Part shown: piece after piece, positions 1 through 12,547 of the stretch
Layout of the letters: each line of letters opens with the position of its first letter
Position numbering within the stretch: position 1 is the first letter of the stretch
From: Cyclina sinensis
Lineage: Eukaryota; Mollusca; Bivalvia; Venerida; Veneridae
Reading direction: 5' to 3'
Assembly: GCA_012932295.1 (NCBI GenBank)
Contig: JAAONU010000018.1
Location: 7,436,828 to 7,500,827 of the forward strand
DNA: 64,000 nucleotides
The notes under the pieces: model-generated
Told to the model about the DNA's origin: nothing
What the model saw: only the letters and a program-made list of their open reading frames with translations
Database searches by the model: none
Position numbers and translations under genes: made by a program

Positions 1-1635
1 CCAACAAGAAACTTTAATGTATTATGGTGCTTATAATTGGACCATGTTTTTGAACGTGCATCTAGATTTGACGGTCTCTGAATAAAAATCTCACTGCAGT
101 CAATTATCACACGACATTTTCTATAATGTCTACGGAAGGATTTAGGCATGTTTTTTAAAACTGTTTGTTTTGATGGCCACTTAATGAGGAACCTAAGTTT
201 TCTAGCCATGACTAGTATGCACTGACTGAGGATTTTAGACACCTGAGTTGGGCATATACCAAATCTAATCGCTAAGTCTGTATTTGTGAGATTAAAGTCT
301 TAACTTCATAACCACAAGAAGAAGCTGATCTCCAGGACACAAATTTCCAATTCGCTTGAACAGAAGATTAACAAGTCATAGAATCCACATAAAAACTGCA
401 ACTGATCGAATTCCTGTCAGTGCTGACATCTTACAGTTATCCAAGTTCTTATAAGTAAATTTCTTTTTTTTTCAGCTGTGACTTCATATCTGCATTCTCT
501 GTTAAAAGCCTTTGAAACTCTTCCTGAAAATTCATGTGAGCCCCTCTCAAAGTTTCCAGCTCTTCCATTATTGCATCAGGACCGGGGTCTGATCCTGTAA
601 AGTTAAAACAAAACTGACGTTAAAAAAACTTTTGTGTGTATTGCTGCATTCTAATTAGAAATAGCATGTGACCAATTTTCATGAATCAATGTTGATAGTT
701 TGGTTCCAATTAATACTCTTTTTTACTGTCACACACTGACTCTTCACCCCTAACTGTGGCTACATAGCAGTGTACCTGATTCTGTGAATACGGTATAAAG
801 TGTCTTGTATTTCCACATGTACAGATTTTGTTACTTTAAATAACTGTAAAGCAATCTAGATGTATGTACCTGTGTCAGTATAGACTGGTATATCTTTTCC
901 AAGATCTAGTAAGGCTGTAGCTACTTCATTTATGTCCATTGATTCAGCCCGGCAAAAACCGTCTGTGACATCCTCTGATATGGGTGTAAGAGACAGTCTA
1001 CGCTTGGATATTCTTGCGTACCGCGCAAGTCTTTCAGCTGTTTGATGGCGTGCTGGAGTGAAGCTGAATACAGTTGGGATGTAATCTGGGTGGTCAGGAA
1101 TCAAAGATGGCTCGCCTGAAAAATATCAAAATATTAACATACATAATCGTATTAGGGTTCTTAATAATAAGAGCAGAACTTAGTTAATTTATTTAAGTTA
1201 AAAGAACTTGCCTGCCTAGTATAGTCAGTATTGACTGTTGACAGTAATAAGTTGAATTTGAACTAATTTCATAGAACAGCGGTAGGAAAAATCTTTTTTG
1301 ACAGTGGCAACACAAACTCACAATTTCTGACTTCGATACCATTGCTACGTGTAATCTATTGAACATAAAAATTATTCGAATAAGCTTCCACATTTAATTA
1401 GATCTTTAGTTGTTAAAGTATATTTAATTAACCAACCTCCAATGAAATGACGGCTGCAAAGACGATCGTGTTCTGACGGTTCCAATGATTTTGACCGGTC
1501 TGATAAACTTGTGCTTTTGGTAGCTCTAATCCATTTCCTTCTTCGGTTAATATCTTTCGGGAACCTGTAAAAACGCACGCCTGACCCTTTAACAAATCTT
1601 TCTGTACACCCTGGTGCGCTACAGCTGACAGGCAT
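1..1635 (-). pseudogene. THAP + DDE_Tnp_4 transposase remnant (DNA transposon)
   Basis: Decayed transposase gene running off the left edge, read on the minus strand. Exon 1 (1635-1437) encodes a THAP zinc finger: it starts MPVSCSAPGC and ends with CSRHF, giving the C2-CH ligands. Exon 2 (1115-870) is a low-complexity linker. Exon 3 starts at 594 with a short Glu/Leu-rich coiled-coil-like stretch, then a helix-turn-helix segment (LAIRFGICPTQVSKIL) and the start of a DDE_Tnp_4 domain (VIIDCSEIFIQRPS). GT-AG borders with phases 1 and 1 join the exons. Exon 3 is broken: an A9 run at 464-472 shifts the frame, a TGA lies at 379-377, and a further shift is near 300. THAP plus DDE_Tnp_4 is known from eukaryotic cut-and-paste transposons (ISL2EU and Harbinger-like groups). 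The rest of the catalytic domain lies outside the window. Domain identity is confident; the exact superfamily is not. Confidence 0.8.
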
Positions 1636-1644
1636 GACAAACAT

Positions 1645-1981
1645 TGAACAGTTACGCTCTAATTCACTAGTAAAATGGCGACTTTATTATGCCAACCAGG
1701 CTAATTTTAGGATGAGTGTCAAGTGCGCGTGATGTCACTGGTCAAAGTTCGTATATATACGGGTATCACATTCAGCTGCGTTTAGTGACATCATATACAG
1801 CTTGTTTACAGTTTAACATGACTTTTAGGAACTTTTACGTAAGATAAACTGTCCGGAAATGTGAAATTGAACTATAATTTTAGAAATTAATTGAATGCTT
1901 ACTTTAAAAAAGAATATATTTGTCGAATCATCTTCGAATAGTTCATGTCATTTGGACATGTGTGGAGCGTACTTTCATATA
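1645..1981. other. Upstream flank of the THAP transposase, no gene seen
   Basis: No coding or repeat structure that I can support. The right end of the THAP element should lie here or just beyond, but I found no partner terminal repeat because the other end is outside the window. Confidence 0.4.
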
Positions 1982-2165
1982 TAAGACAGGTGTAAACTAG
2001 AAATCGCCCATCAACGACCCCAATTTTCACTAATAGGAAGTTGGCAGTAGCAGTACGTAGTAGCAGTTTCTAGTTTACACCTGTCTTACATGCCAGGTTT
2101 ACACCTGTCTTACATGCTAGGTTTACACCTGTCTTATATGTCTACTGCTGCGTACTGCTACTGCT
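1982..2165. repeat. Nested inverted repeats with a short tandem array
   Basis: A perfect 22-bp inverted repeat joins 1982-2003 and 2067-2088 with a 63-bp loop. The right arm is followed by two more direct copies of the core TTTACACCTGTCTTA at about 2098-2135. A second, imperfect inverted pair (about 23 bp, 3 mismatches) joins 2044-2066 and 2142-2165, both rich in GTAGCAGTA-type triplets. The two palindromes interlock rather than nest cleanly. This looks like a fold-back element or the end of a transposon. Confidence 0.75.
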
Positions 2166-2800
2166 CACTTACATGGAATTTTCTACCTACCACTAAAACA
2201 AAAAGTTATATCGATTCAAAGATTTAAAATAACATTTACCTACTTATCAAGTAGCAATAATAAGAAATAGCATTTTCAATACCTTTCATACTACTTTGTT
2301 TTGTGAGAAAGTTGTTTTTTCTTTTCTTTTTTTTTCAATCTAATGTTCTGTGTAGCGCAGTGATACAATTTCATTGCTATTTTTTTTAGAAAATACGTTA
2401 TTCATCGTCTGCTAGCCTACTTAGGTGTGTTCCAGTCATGACCTGTCCTAGTTACGCAACGATACATTTTAATTAGAGAGCAATAAGCATTATAGTTTAA
2501 TATTTGGATTCAGAGAACAGGGACTGTTAAGCTTAGATTATATATTCTTATTTATTGATTGCTTTGGTTATACATTGTACTTACATATCTATTGTATCTG
2601 TCTGTTTAGACTTCTAATCTCCAGAGCGGACTTATAAAACGTGGCCGAATGTGCAAAAACGAGATTACACAGTATGAAAATCGCGAGAAACTTTAATGTG
2701 AATTCAAAGATAATCGATCCATCTGTCTTTCAGTTCTCACCATACTGATAATCTGCGCGTTTCCACCTAGCACCTGATCATAGAGATAGACGGCTCACGT
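2166..2800. other. Intergenic, nothing recognised
   Basis: AT-rich DNA without a supportable gene, RNA or repeat. Confidence 0.4.
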
Positions 2801-3170
2801 ATGGTGAAAAATCAAAGGGTCAGTAACTCTATTCGGATTTTGCTAGTAATATACGAATGCCCTCTTGGTATTTTTGCTGCCTATAAAGTTTCATTAAATT
2901 TCAACCAGCGAAAAAAAGTTCTATAGTATACTTTATTTAATTAATCAAAGGGCCAATAACTCTGTGAAAAATAATCAATCTGTATCTTGATTGTGATATG
3001 CGGATCTCTTCGTGATTTTTTAAGTACCAGTAAAGTAGCTTTGACAAACTCTGTGCTGTAGGAAATTGAAAGGCGCAAAACTGTGAAAAATAATTCATCT
3101 GGATTACGTTTGCTGGTAATCCACGAATCATCTGGGGCTAAATTTTCTAGTGAAATTTCCTTTTATCTCA
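2800..3170. repeat. Degenerate dispersed-repeat units
   Basis: At least two diverged units carry phrases such as 'tcaaagggccaataactctgtgaaaaataat' split over several lines, followed by 'ctggtaatccacgaa'. The same phrase family recurs at 34.85-35.2 kb ('cccataactctgcaaaaaataa'). It is noncoding and resembles repeats common in bivalve intergenic DNA. Confidence 0.6.
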
Positions 3171-3412
3171 CACATAGTAGTGGTATAATGTAGTGACGGA
3201 CGATAGTGCAGACGTTCACAATGTGAACCGATTTGAACTTTAACGAGTAGACGTGGATTAACTTAAAATTGACAGAATACATTATTATAACAGATCATTA
3301 TTATGGATAGGGAATTAATTTATTTTGCAATTATAGCAGTAATGAATATTAAACTGGAATGCGACTGGATTAATATCTTGCTCTTCTTACCTGTACAACT
3401 CATTGAGAAAAT

Positions 3413-6400
3413 ATGATATTGATTCTTGTGGTATTTCAGAACATTACTTATATCTACAAAATGTCCACTTTATTGATACATCGTTCATACGCTGTATGTG
3501 TTAAAGATCTTCTGCTTCCAAGTAATAGAAAAGTAGGAAAAGGGGGCGTGGCACTGATGTGGCATAAACGTCTCGGCAAGTATGTGGTCCCATTGACAAT
3601 AGACGACGATAGAATCGTTGGTGTTCAATTTCAAGTCGCACCAGCTCAGTACTTATATATTTTTCAGGTGTATTTGCCCTGTGTAAATCAGAAAATTGAC
3701 TCAGATTATATAACTAAATTATATGATATTTGGAACATGTATGTTAATTGTGGAACAGTTATCTTTTTAGGTGATTTTAATGCAAAATATGACTGTTTTA
3801 GCATACGGTCAAGAGATATTATGTTGTATAAAAAATTTTCTGATACAAATATCATCCCTGTAAATGTCACAGGGACTTGCCTGGGCGCAAAAAACTCTTA
3901 TGTTTCATATGATGGTATATACCAGACTCTGATTGATTTTACATGTATACCTGTGGAATAATTTGATTGTGTACAGCATTGTGAAATTCTTGATGATGAT
4001 TGTTTAAATGTATCGTGTCATAGACCTGTTTTATGCATTTTAGACTTGCCAATTATCAGGTGTTCCCATTCCTATGATGATGCAACTTCAGTTAACTGGG
4101 CTAATTGTAGCAATATGCACATTGATATGTATAATAATTTGCTATTGTCTGATAATAATTTAATGCAATTAACTGTGACTTTAATGAAGAATCCCTTGAG
4201 GCGGCGTACACTCAGTTGTTACAGAGTGTTGTAACATGTGCCAATGAAACTTTACCAAAGAAGCGATATCTAGAGCATCTTAAACCGTACTGGAATAACG
4301 AATTTTCCGTTGTACATGGCAAGATGAAACAACTCAGACAAGAATGGTGCTGTCACACTGACCTCAGTAATTTTTAAAGTGAATGAATCAGTGCTGTTAT
4401 ACAGGTCAATAGCCGATATAATGGACAACAGTCAGCAAGGAGGGTTTCAGGATGGGTTGTCCTGCCTTTTGACGTCATTTATACTTAGAGAGTGTATAAA
4501 CTATGCACGATAATTCGGGTCTAAATTATATGTCTGTTTTATGGATGGACGTAAGGCTTTTGATACAGTTTGGCACAAAGGCATGTTATACAAACTCTTA
4601 TTGGAAACAAATATTAACGTGACCTCTTTCTTAGCATTCAGATCCATGTATACAAATATGTCAAGCTGAAATATCAGGGTAGATATTCGAACTGGTTTAA
4701 TGTACTACAGTGTACCAGACAAGGAGGAAAGACTTCCCCGATTTTATATCTTTTATACATCAACTGGCTGATTAATGAATTGGAACGGTCTGCATTTGGA
4801 ATGTGTATATATAATATAAGAATCAACTCTCCTACGGTGGCTGATGATATGCTTCTAGCATTGTACTCTGTACAAGGCCTTAACAAAATGCTTGAAATAT
4901 GTGAAAACTACTCAATACGTTGACGTTACAGTTATGCAGATGAATGTGCCGTTGTTGTTTTTAATGAACACAGTCACACTGAACTAACAGAACATTTAAA
5001 CGTGCTGGAAATGTATTACGCGAGTCAGCTTCATATGTACATCTTGGTCTAAAAACTGATGCGTTCTTGACCACCAAAGAACAGGTTAATGATGCTTGTA
5101 ACAAACTTCGAGGTACGTATTTGAGTATCGTGAACAGCGGGATCAGTCCACAAGGATTTAATCCTATCTCATCCAGAACTATATACAATGCAATAGTTAT
5201 ACCCAAGGCAATTTATGGATGCGAACTCTGGTATTCATTTACTGACTCGGACATTTTACGCCTGGAACGTTCACACAAATTTTGTGTCAAAAATATACAA
5301 TCGTTGCCAACTGAAACATCCACGAATTTTGCGCTATGTACTTTGAATATTTTACCGATCGAAACGATTATAGACCATAGAAAGTTGCAGTTCTTAGGTC
5401 AGCCATGTAGAATGTCTAATTCCTATCTTGCAAAACATATCTTGAACCCTAGACTTTTTCATTACTTGAATTTTGACAATCCAACACAGGGTTTCATTCC
5501 AGAAATTTATCGAATTCTTCATAAACATGATTTAAGTGGTGTTTTAGACATTTACATCAAGAAGGGTATTTTCCCATCAAAAGCGAGGTAGAAACGTGTA
5601 TTATATGAGAACGTTACTGCAAAACTGGAAAGGAACCCTATGTATGACATTACAAGTCGATTTCATATGCTTATTCCTTTATTTCCAGAGAGAGATAAAA
5701 CGTGTATATTGTGGTCGATGTCAAAGAATAATACAAGGTTACTTCCCCTTTGTAAACGAATTATGTATGTGATATCGCAATACATTTCAAGAAAATATAT
5801 ATGTAAATGTCCAAAATGTGGCTATAAAATGGATATAGTGATATAGTGCTGCACTTGATATGTTATTGTTGTAAAAATTCAAACATCCGTAGAATTCTAT
5901 GGGATTCTATAATTGAAACACTTGGCCACAGTGCCTACATAACCTTTATACGTTTGTCACCATCTGATCAGTGCCAGTACTTAATAAGTTTAGCTGTTGA
6001 AATTGAAGGATATAGTTTTATATATTGCACACTTGTGTATGTATTATGTAAAATGGTCAGGTAGAAAAGTTTGTAGTTCATATGCTTCATTTTGATGAGG
6101 CATATATTTTTAATGACGTATCTATTTTTATGATCGCAGCCTGATAATGCATACATTTATATGATCTCAATCTGATCATGTTTATTCATGTGAATGATCT
6201 CAGAATCTCTTGTTATACACTGTAGCATAGGCATATCTCACTGTACTAATGAGATTTTAATCGCATAAGCAGTAGCTTAACATTTCGTTTTCGTGTTAGG
6301 CTACCCATATTGCGTTATAAATTACTGTTCCGCACAATAGTTGACGATGTACCAGGCCTTGAATTTTTCTTTCGATATTAGTAAAATTGGAGACCAGTAC

Positions 6401-6540
6401 TGATCTTTGATAATATGCAAAACTCTTAAGCTAACTGTATATGTATCTTGATCAATACATATATTATTTATACTGTTTGTCTATATGTACATAAATATGT
6501 TCTGCTCTTCAATACTTGGAGGAATAAAAGTTATCTAACT
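3413..6540 (+). mobile_element. Degraded non-LTR retrotransposon (LINE)
   Basis: One element broken into several frames. 3413-3961 encodes part of an APE-type endonuclease (GGVALMWHK, then IFLGDFNAKYD). About 4540-4910 encodes reverse transcriptase: the palm block MDGRKAFDTVWHKGML, the RQGG.TSP.LYLLYIN block and an intact catalytic ADD at 4840-4848. 5067-5591 is the RT thumb/C-terminal region. 5640-6064 ends in a Cys/His cluster (CKCPKCGY, later LICYC). Stops or frameshifts separate these blocks near 3961, 4234-4500, 4670, 4920, 5591 and 5846. The order EN, RT, C-terminal zinc cluster matches the CR1/Jockey/I group. A possible 3' end lies near 6525 (GGAATAAAAG). It is not functional as read. 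Confidence 0.85.
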
Positions 6541-6853
6541 ACAAGCTAGCACAAACTTTTGTTCTGAAAGCATAAAAATCTATTTTCTTTTATAATTGAA
6601 AACTTTAAAATTAGCACCTCAATAGGAGCTAATAATAAATCAGAAACTAATAGACTTTTTACATAGTTCTTTTAGTCACTTTTATTCCACGCAGGTAAGT
6701 CATCGGTATTTTTATTGGAATATGAAATTGCGATTGTCTCTATACATATGATAAATCTGATAATACATCCTGGCATGAAAGGCGTGTTTCTGATTCTCGT
6801 GGCTCCGTGCTTTTTATTATTTGCGGACTTGACGACTAAGGAAAGCCAAAGAA

Positions 6854-9800
6854 ATGACATCGGAACAAAGTGGAGAGGTAGGAAGCCATCCCGCATTCAT
6901 TGGACTTACATTGACGCTATGTGTTATAGGTATTTCTTATTCTTTCTTCTTTTTATAATAATAATAATAATTATTATTATAGTAATAGAAGTAGTAGTAA
7001 TAATAATGCTAGTTTAAACATATTTTATTGCAAGAAATAACACATGTACAAGTATAGCATAAAACTTTAAACAAACAGCAAAAGGGTTGGGCCAAAAGTT
7101 CTGCCAACATTATAATAGTGGCCCTTCCCAAACACAGATTGTTTGCACATATGGTGACATTATACAAGTATACACATTAATATATAGAACTTGGCTTACA
7201 GAGTAGATAAAGTTACTTTTTTTCTGGAAAAGCAAAGAGATAAAATATGAGAACAAAATTAATAGCAATCAATCTAATAGGATAAGAAGAAAAAAGAAAA
7301 ATATCTGGGGTCCCTGGATGAAAAATAAAGTTCTACTGTGAAACGTGAGACAAGATAAGTTCGAATCGACCTGTGTCACGGATGTAATCATGTATATGTG
7401 AAAACAGTGTCATATTTTCATCATCACTTAGGTTATCTTTGCCAAAAAGTATAGTTACAGGCGAAAGTGGATGAATTAAACGCGTCATATTAAGAAGTTT
7501 TACTCTTTGTTCGATGTAGAAAGAGCATTTGAAAAAGTAATGTTCAACGTCTTCATTTCCACTGCCACAACTACAAGACGCGTCGAGAATCAGATGGTTA
7601 GTAAATCTGTGAAAGTTTAAATCACTACATGTATTTCTAATCCTTGTATGAATCACATTGAATTTGCGATTACCGGAAATGTAGAAAACGGGTATTTTTT
7701 TTTTGGTCTTGAACAAAGAATTTCGTAATACAGATTTGAATTCGTTTAGCGTTCGAGTTGCACGTACCGAAACGTTAGGTTATTTCAAAGAGTGATAGCT
7801 GATGGTAAAAAAGAGCTCGAATAAATCTGAGTCCGCATATTAGGAATTACATAATCGTCTTGATTTCTAAGATTGCGTGGAATATTATCGAGATTTTGTT
7901 CTGGTAATAAATCATTAAGATAGTCCGGCGATATTCCATTATGCATTTTATACATTGTAATTAACTTTTGGTATTTTCTTTCAGATAAATTAACCTATCC
8001 TATTTGTTTGTACAAGTTTGAAAATGAAACAAATTTTGTTAACCCCGTTACTATTCTATCAGCCTCGTTTTGAATTTTTTCAAGTGTATCTTTTTCATAG
8101 TTGGTGCACCCATCCCAAAACGATCGAAACGTATTCTAGTATAAGCCTTAGGGAAGACAGATATATTTGATTTAGTGATCTACATTTCAATGAAAATTTT
8201 AGCTTTCTCATTATTGTAGAATTTTCGATGCAGATTTTGTTATGCCATCAATGTGTTTATGCCATTTGCCATCACTACTTAAAATTAAAGGAAGGTGTTT
8301 ATGGTGTTCAACAAACGATACGAGAGTCCCTGAAAATGATAAGTCTGGCTTCGAATCATTAGAACTGAGATTAAATAGGATAGCTTCTGTTTTATTCGGA
8401 TTAAAATCAATCAGCCAACTTTCGGACCAATGATCGATCATTGCCAAATCATGATTTAAGATTCCCTCAAGATCGGAAATTCTAGATGCTGTACAGGCCA
8501 AAGAAGTGTCGTCTGCAAAGAGTCTAGTAATACTTAATAAGTTTTCAATAATACTTATCATCATCATCATACATATACGATAATAATAATAATTATCATT
8601 ATTATCATTATTATTATTATTATTATTATTATTGGAGTGATCTAAAAACTTAAAGGGCAAGGACAATTCACGAATAGTAATTGAGATTTACAATTTTATG
8701 TATCTATAGCCTTTAGAAATAATTACAATAGAAGGAAGAATATGTTGAAAGTTTACTGCTTTCATCATTTTTGTGGTAGAATGTTTGTTAAAAACTGCGC
8801 GAAATCTGCTATAGATATGACATAAAAGCAACTGACTCACAGATGGGTCGATGATGCATAAAAAAGATTATTATATGAATAGACGCGATCCCATTGGTTC
8901 AAAGCGCAGTCGGCGACCAACAATATATCGTTATATTCCTGCAATCTGGGTTTTTCCCATGTTATATTTTAGATCAAAAAATAGATTGCTGTTGATACTC
9001 GTAGTAGTACTGTCTGGTGTCCGGCACTCAGTTAACAAAATTACTCTAATGCCGGGAAATAAACGAAATTCATCCGGGCACTTAGACTTTTTCTAAGAAA
9101 TGGCGTCTGGTGTGTAATTTTTTTTCGCCTCGGTCAATATACCATTTGGCCGGTGAATATCGCATCATATTCAATGGCACATTAGTCAATAATTGTATAA
9201 TATTTATCTACATTTAAAAGGTCTGGTTGAAGTTGTGATGAAACATACTAATTTTTTTTTTCTTTGGGAAGTTATTAAAGGAAACATTAGAAATGAATCA
9301 ATTAGATTTTCATTAAAAAAGAAAAAGCAAGACCTTCAAAATCAAAAACTAATTGAAACCGATATCATTAACCTGGAAAATGAAATAAGTCAATCACCTG
9401 GAAATCATAATTTATTGAAGAATTACAAAATTTAAAGCATAAGTTAAATAAACTATTAGATGAAAAAATTAAAGGTATTTTATTAAGAGCCAAAGCCGAC
9501 TGGATTGAAGGGGCAGAACGCAATGTTTCTCTTACCTTGAGAAAAAACGTGCAAGTGAAAAGGTAATTCATATATTAGAGGAAAATGGTTCCAACATTTC
9601 TGATATGACAGAAATAATAAACAAAATTCATAATTTCTATCCAAAATTATATACAAAAGAGAATGATTTAGTAGATGATGTTAATTTTTTTTCCAGAAGA
9701 ACATAAAACCTTAACAAAAGATGAAAAACAATCTTGCGAAGGTATCTTAACTGAAAACAAATGTTCTATAGCTTTAAAAGAAATGAAAAACTCCAAAAGT

Positions 9801-12512
9801 CCAGGTTCGGATGGGTTGACCGCTGACTTTTATAAAGTATTCTGGACTGATATTAAATCTTTTCTAATAAAATCACTTAACTACTCGTATAAACACAACG
9901 AACTAACGGAATTACAAAAACAGAGTATAATATCACTATTACCAAAAAAGACAAAATTCTGTCAAATATCAATAACTGGCGTCCGATATCTCTTTTAAAT
10001 GTTGACTATAAAATAGCGTCGAAAACAATAGCAAACAGAATGAAAAAGGTAATCAACAGTATAATAAGTAAAGACCAAACAGGATTTATAAAGGGTCGAT
10101 ATATCGGGGAAAATGTTAGAATTTTGTATGATGTCATAGAATATATCAATCAACACAATGAACAAGGCTTATTTTTTTTCTCAGATTTTCAAAAAGCCTT
10201 TGACAGCATTGACCATCAATATATTCTTAAATGTTTAAAATACTTCAACTTTGGAGATTCTTTTATACAATGGATACAACTTTTTTACTATGACGCAAAA
10301 GGCTGTATTAATAATAATGGTTATTTTTCAGAATTTTTCAAAATCGAGAAAAGTGTAAGACAAGGCAAACGAACTTAATATTGATCCAAAAATAGATGAA
10401 TTTCAACATACCTTTTTCAAATGGAGAAAATTGAAACTTACTCTTATTGGAAAAATAACAGTTCTAAAAACATTTGCGTTCCCAAAATTGGTTTACCCAT
10501 TCACAGTCTTAACAAACCCTACAGCTAATAGAATTAAAAAAATAAAAGACATTATGTTTGATTTTTTATGGGACTCTAAACCTGACAAAATATCAAGAAA
10601 TAAAATTATACAGTCGTATGAGGAAGGAGGATTGAAAATGATAGATATTGATAGCTTCCTAAACGCCGTAAAATCAAGCTGGGTTAAGAGAATGATAAGT
10701 GGAAAAACCGCCTTGTGGAATAAAATATACGAAACCGAGATAAGTAAATATGGTGAATGCAATATATTCAAATATAATACAAATAAAAAAGATGCAGCAA
10801 AATTAAATTACAATTCTCTTTCCTCAGAGATATCGTAACATCGTGGTGTTCAATTAACTTTAATAATAACGTTGTGAACATATCAAAAGAAATATTATGG
10901 AACAACTCAAATATAAAAACGAAAAAAAAAAACCGAGATGTTTATGTATAAACACTGGCTAGATTCAAGTATATTATCCATAGAACATATATTCGACTAT
11001 AGAACAAAAAACTTTTTAACGTTTGAACAATTTCGAATTATTTACGATGTTCCTGTTGGAGATTTTCTGAAATATATGTCCCTAATATTATCAATCAGAC
11101 AGGACTGGATACAAATTATCGCAAACGAAAATACAAATGCATCAACAGAAAGTCAATTTCTAATCGATAAAGAGAAAACATCAGTCACGGTAAATAAGAT
11201 GTTATATGAAAAACAGATTAAAGTGAAAAACAATAATAAGTCAAAAATAAAAGAAAAATGGGAAACAGAAATTAAGGAAAATAATGACGAACGCATTAAG
11301 TGGAATTCTGTTTTTTACTACACCGTTAAAATGTTCAATTGATACAAAACTAAGAGATTACCAATACAAATACTTAATGAAAATGACTCCAAATAATGAA
11401 AACTTGTACTAATGTAAACTAGTAAACTCTAGGTTATGCGATTTCTGTGCAATGGCACCAGAAACTTATAAACATCTTTTTTGGGAATGGTTAATAGTTC
11501 AAAAGTTTTGGACTGATTTGAACTTATTTCTTGCTAATAAAGGAATTAAGATCAACAATTTAAACTTCAGAACCATCTCATTAGGGATCGAAACAGAGAA
11601 AGATTTTAAGAAAAGAAACATTGCTAATTATATAATAATTCTAGGAAAATATTTTATTTCTAAATGTAAATATAGTACAACAAACCCAGATATTAGCAAC
11701 TTCCAGAGGGATTTAACACAAAGAATAGAAATAGAAAGGATCATAGGCAGCGTAAAACATAAGATAGAAGTCTTTAACAATAAATGGTCAATATTTTTAT
11801 AATTCTGCTTAACATATAAGAGCTCACTCAACTCTTTTGCCCTCTTTCCTTCTTTCCTCCTCCCCCTTTCTATCTACAAAAAATATTTAAGTGCAGGTTA
11901 AAGAAAAAAAATTGTTTAAACATTCTTTGTGAAAAAGGATTTTGTTTTTGCTTTGTTACTATTGTACATATTTTTGTATATAGTGGGTTAGACAATAGCA
12001 TCATTTTACATATTATCTTGTATTTGCACTTGGATAAATAAAAATGGAAAAAAAAAAGAAACATGCTAAGTTACTGTCTCACATCACAATATAAAGTATT
12101 GTTCACACATATCTACAAAGCATAAAATCTTACTGCATCTTTTCCAGCCGTGATCCTTAACCTGATGGTGATATTTGCGGTGGTAAAATTTGGTCGGTAC
12201 CGTGCATCCATTGACATATTCCTCACAAATCTAGCGGCCAGTGATATTTTACACGCAGGCGTCGTAACACCCATGCATTTTAAGAATGCAGAGATTTATC
12301 ACAAGGATTTTTACGGCGGTAAGTATTTATTTATCGTTTCAATGGAAGGTACATACCCTACAATTAACAAATGAGATAACTGCATATCTATTTTACTGCT
12401 CATTCTCTATAAAAAGAATTATAATTGATAAAGAAGAACTTATCCCACAGGCATTGAGACGCAGAGAAAAGATTCATTTGAATAAATGACTATTTACCCC
12501 CCCCCCCCCCCC

Positions 12513-12547
<35 letters not shown>

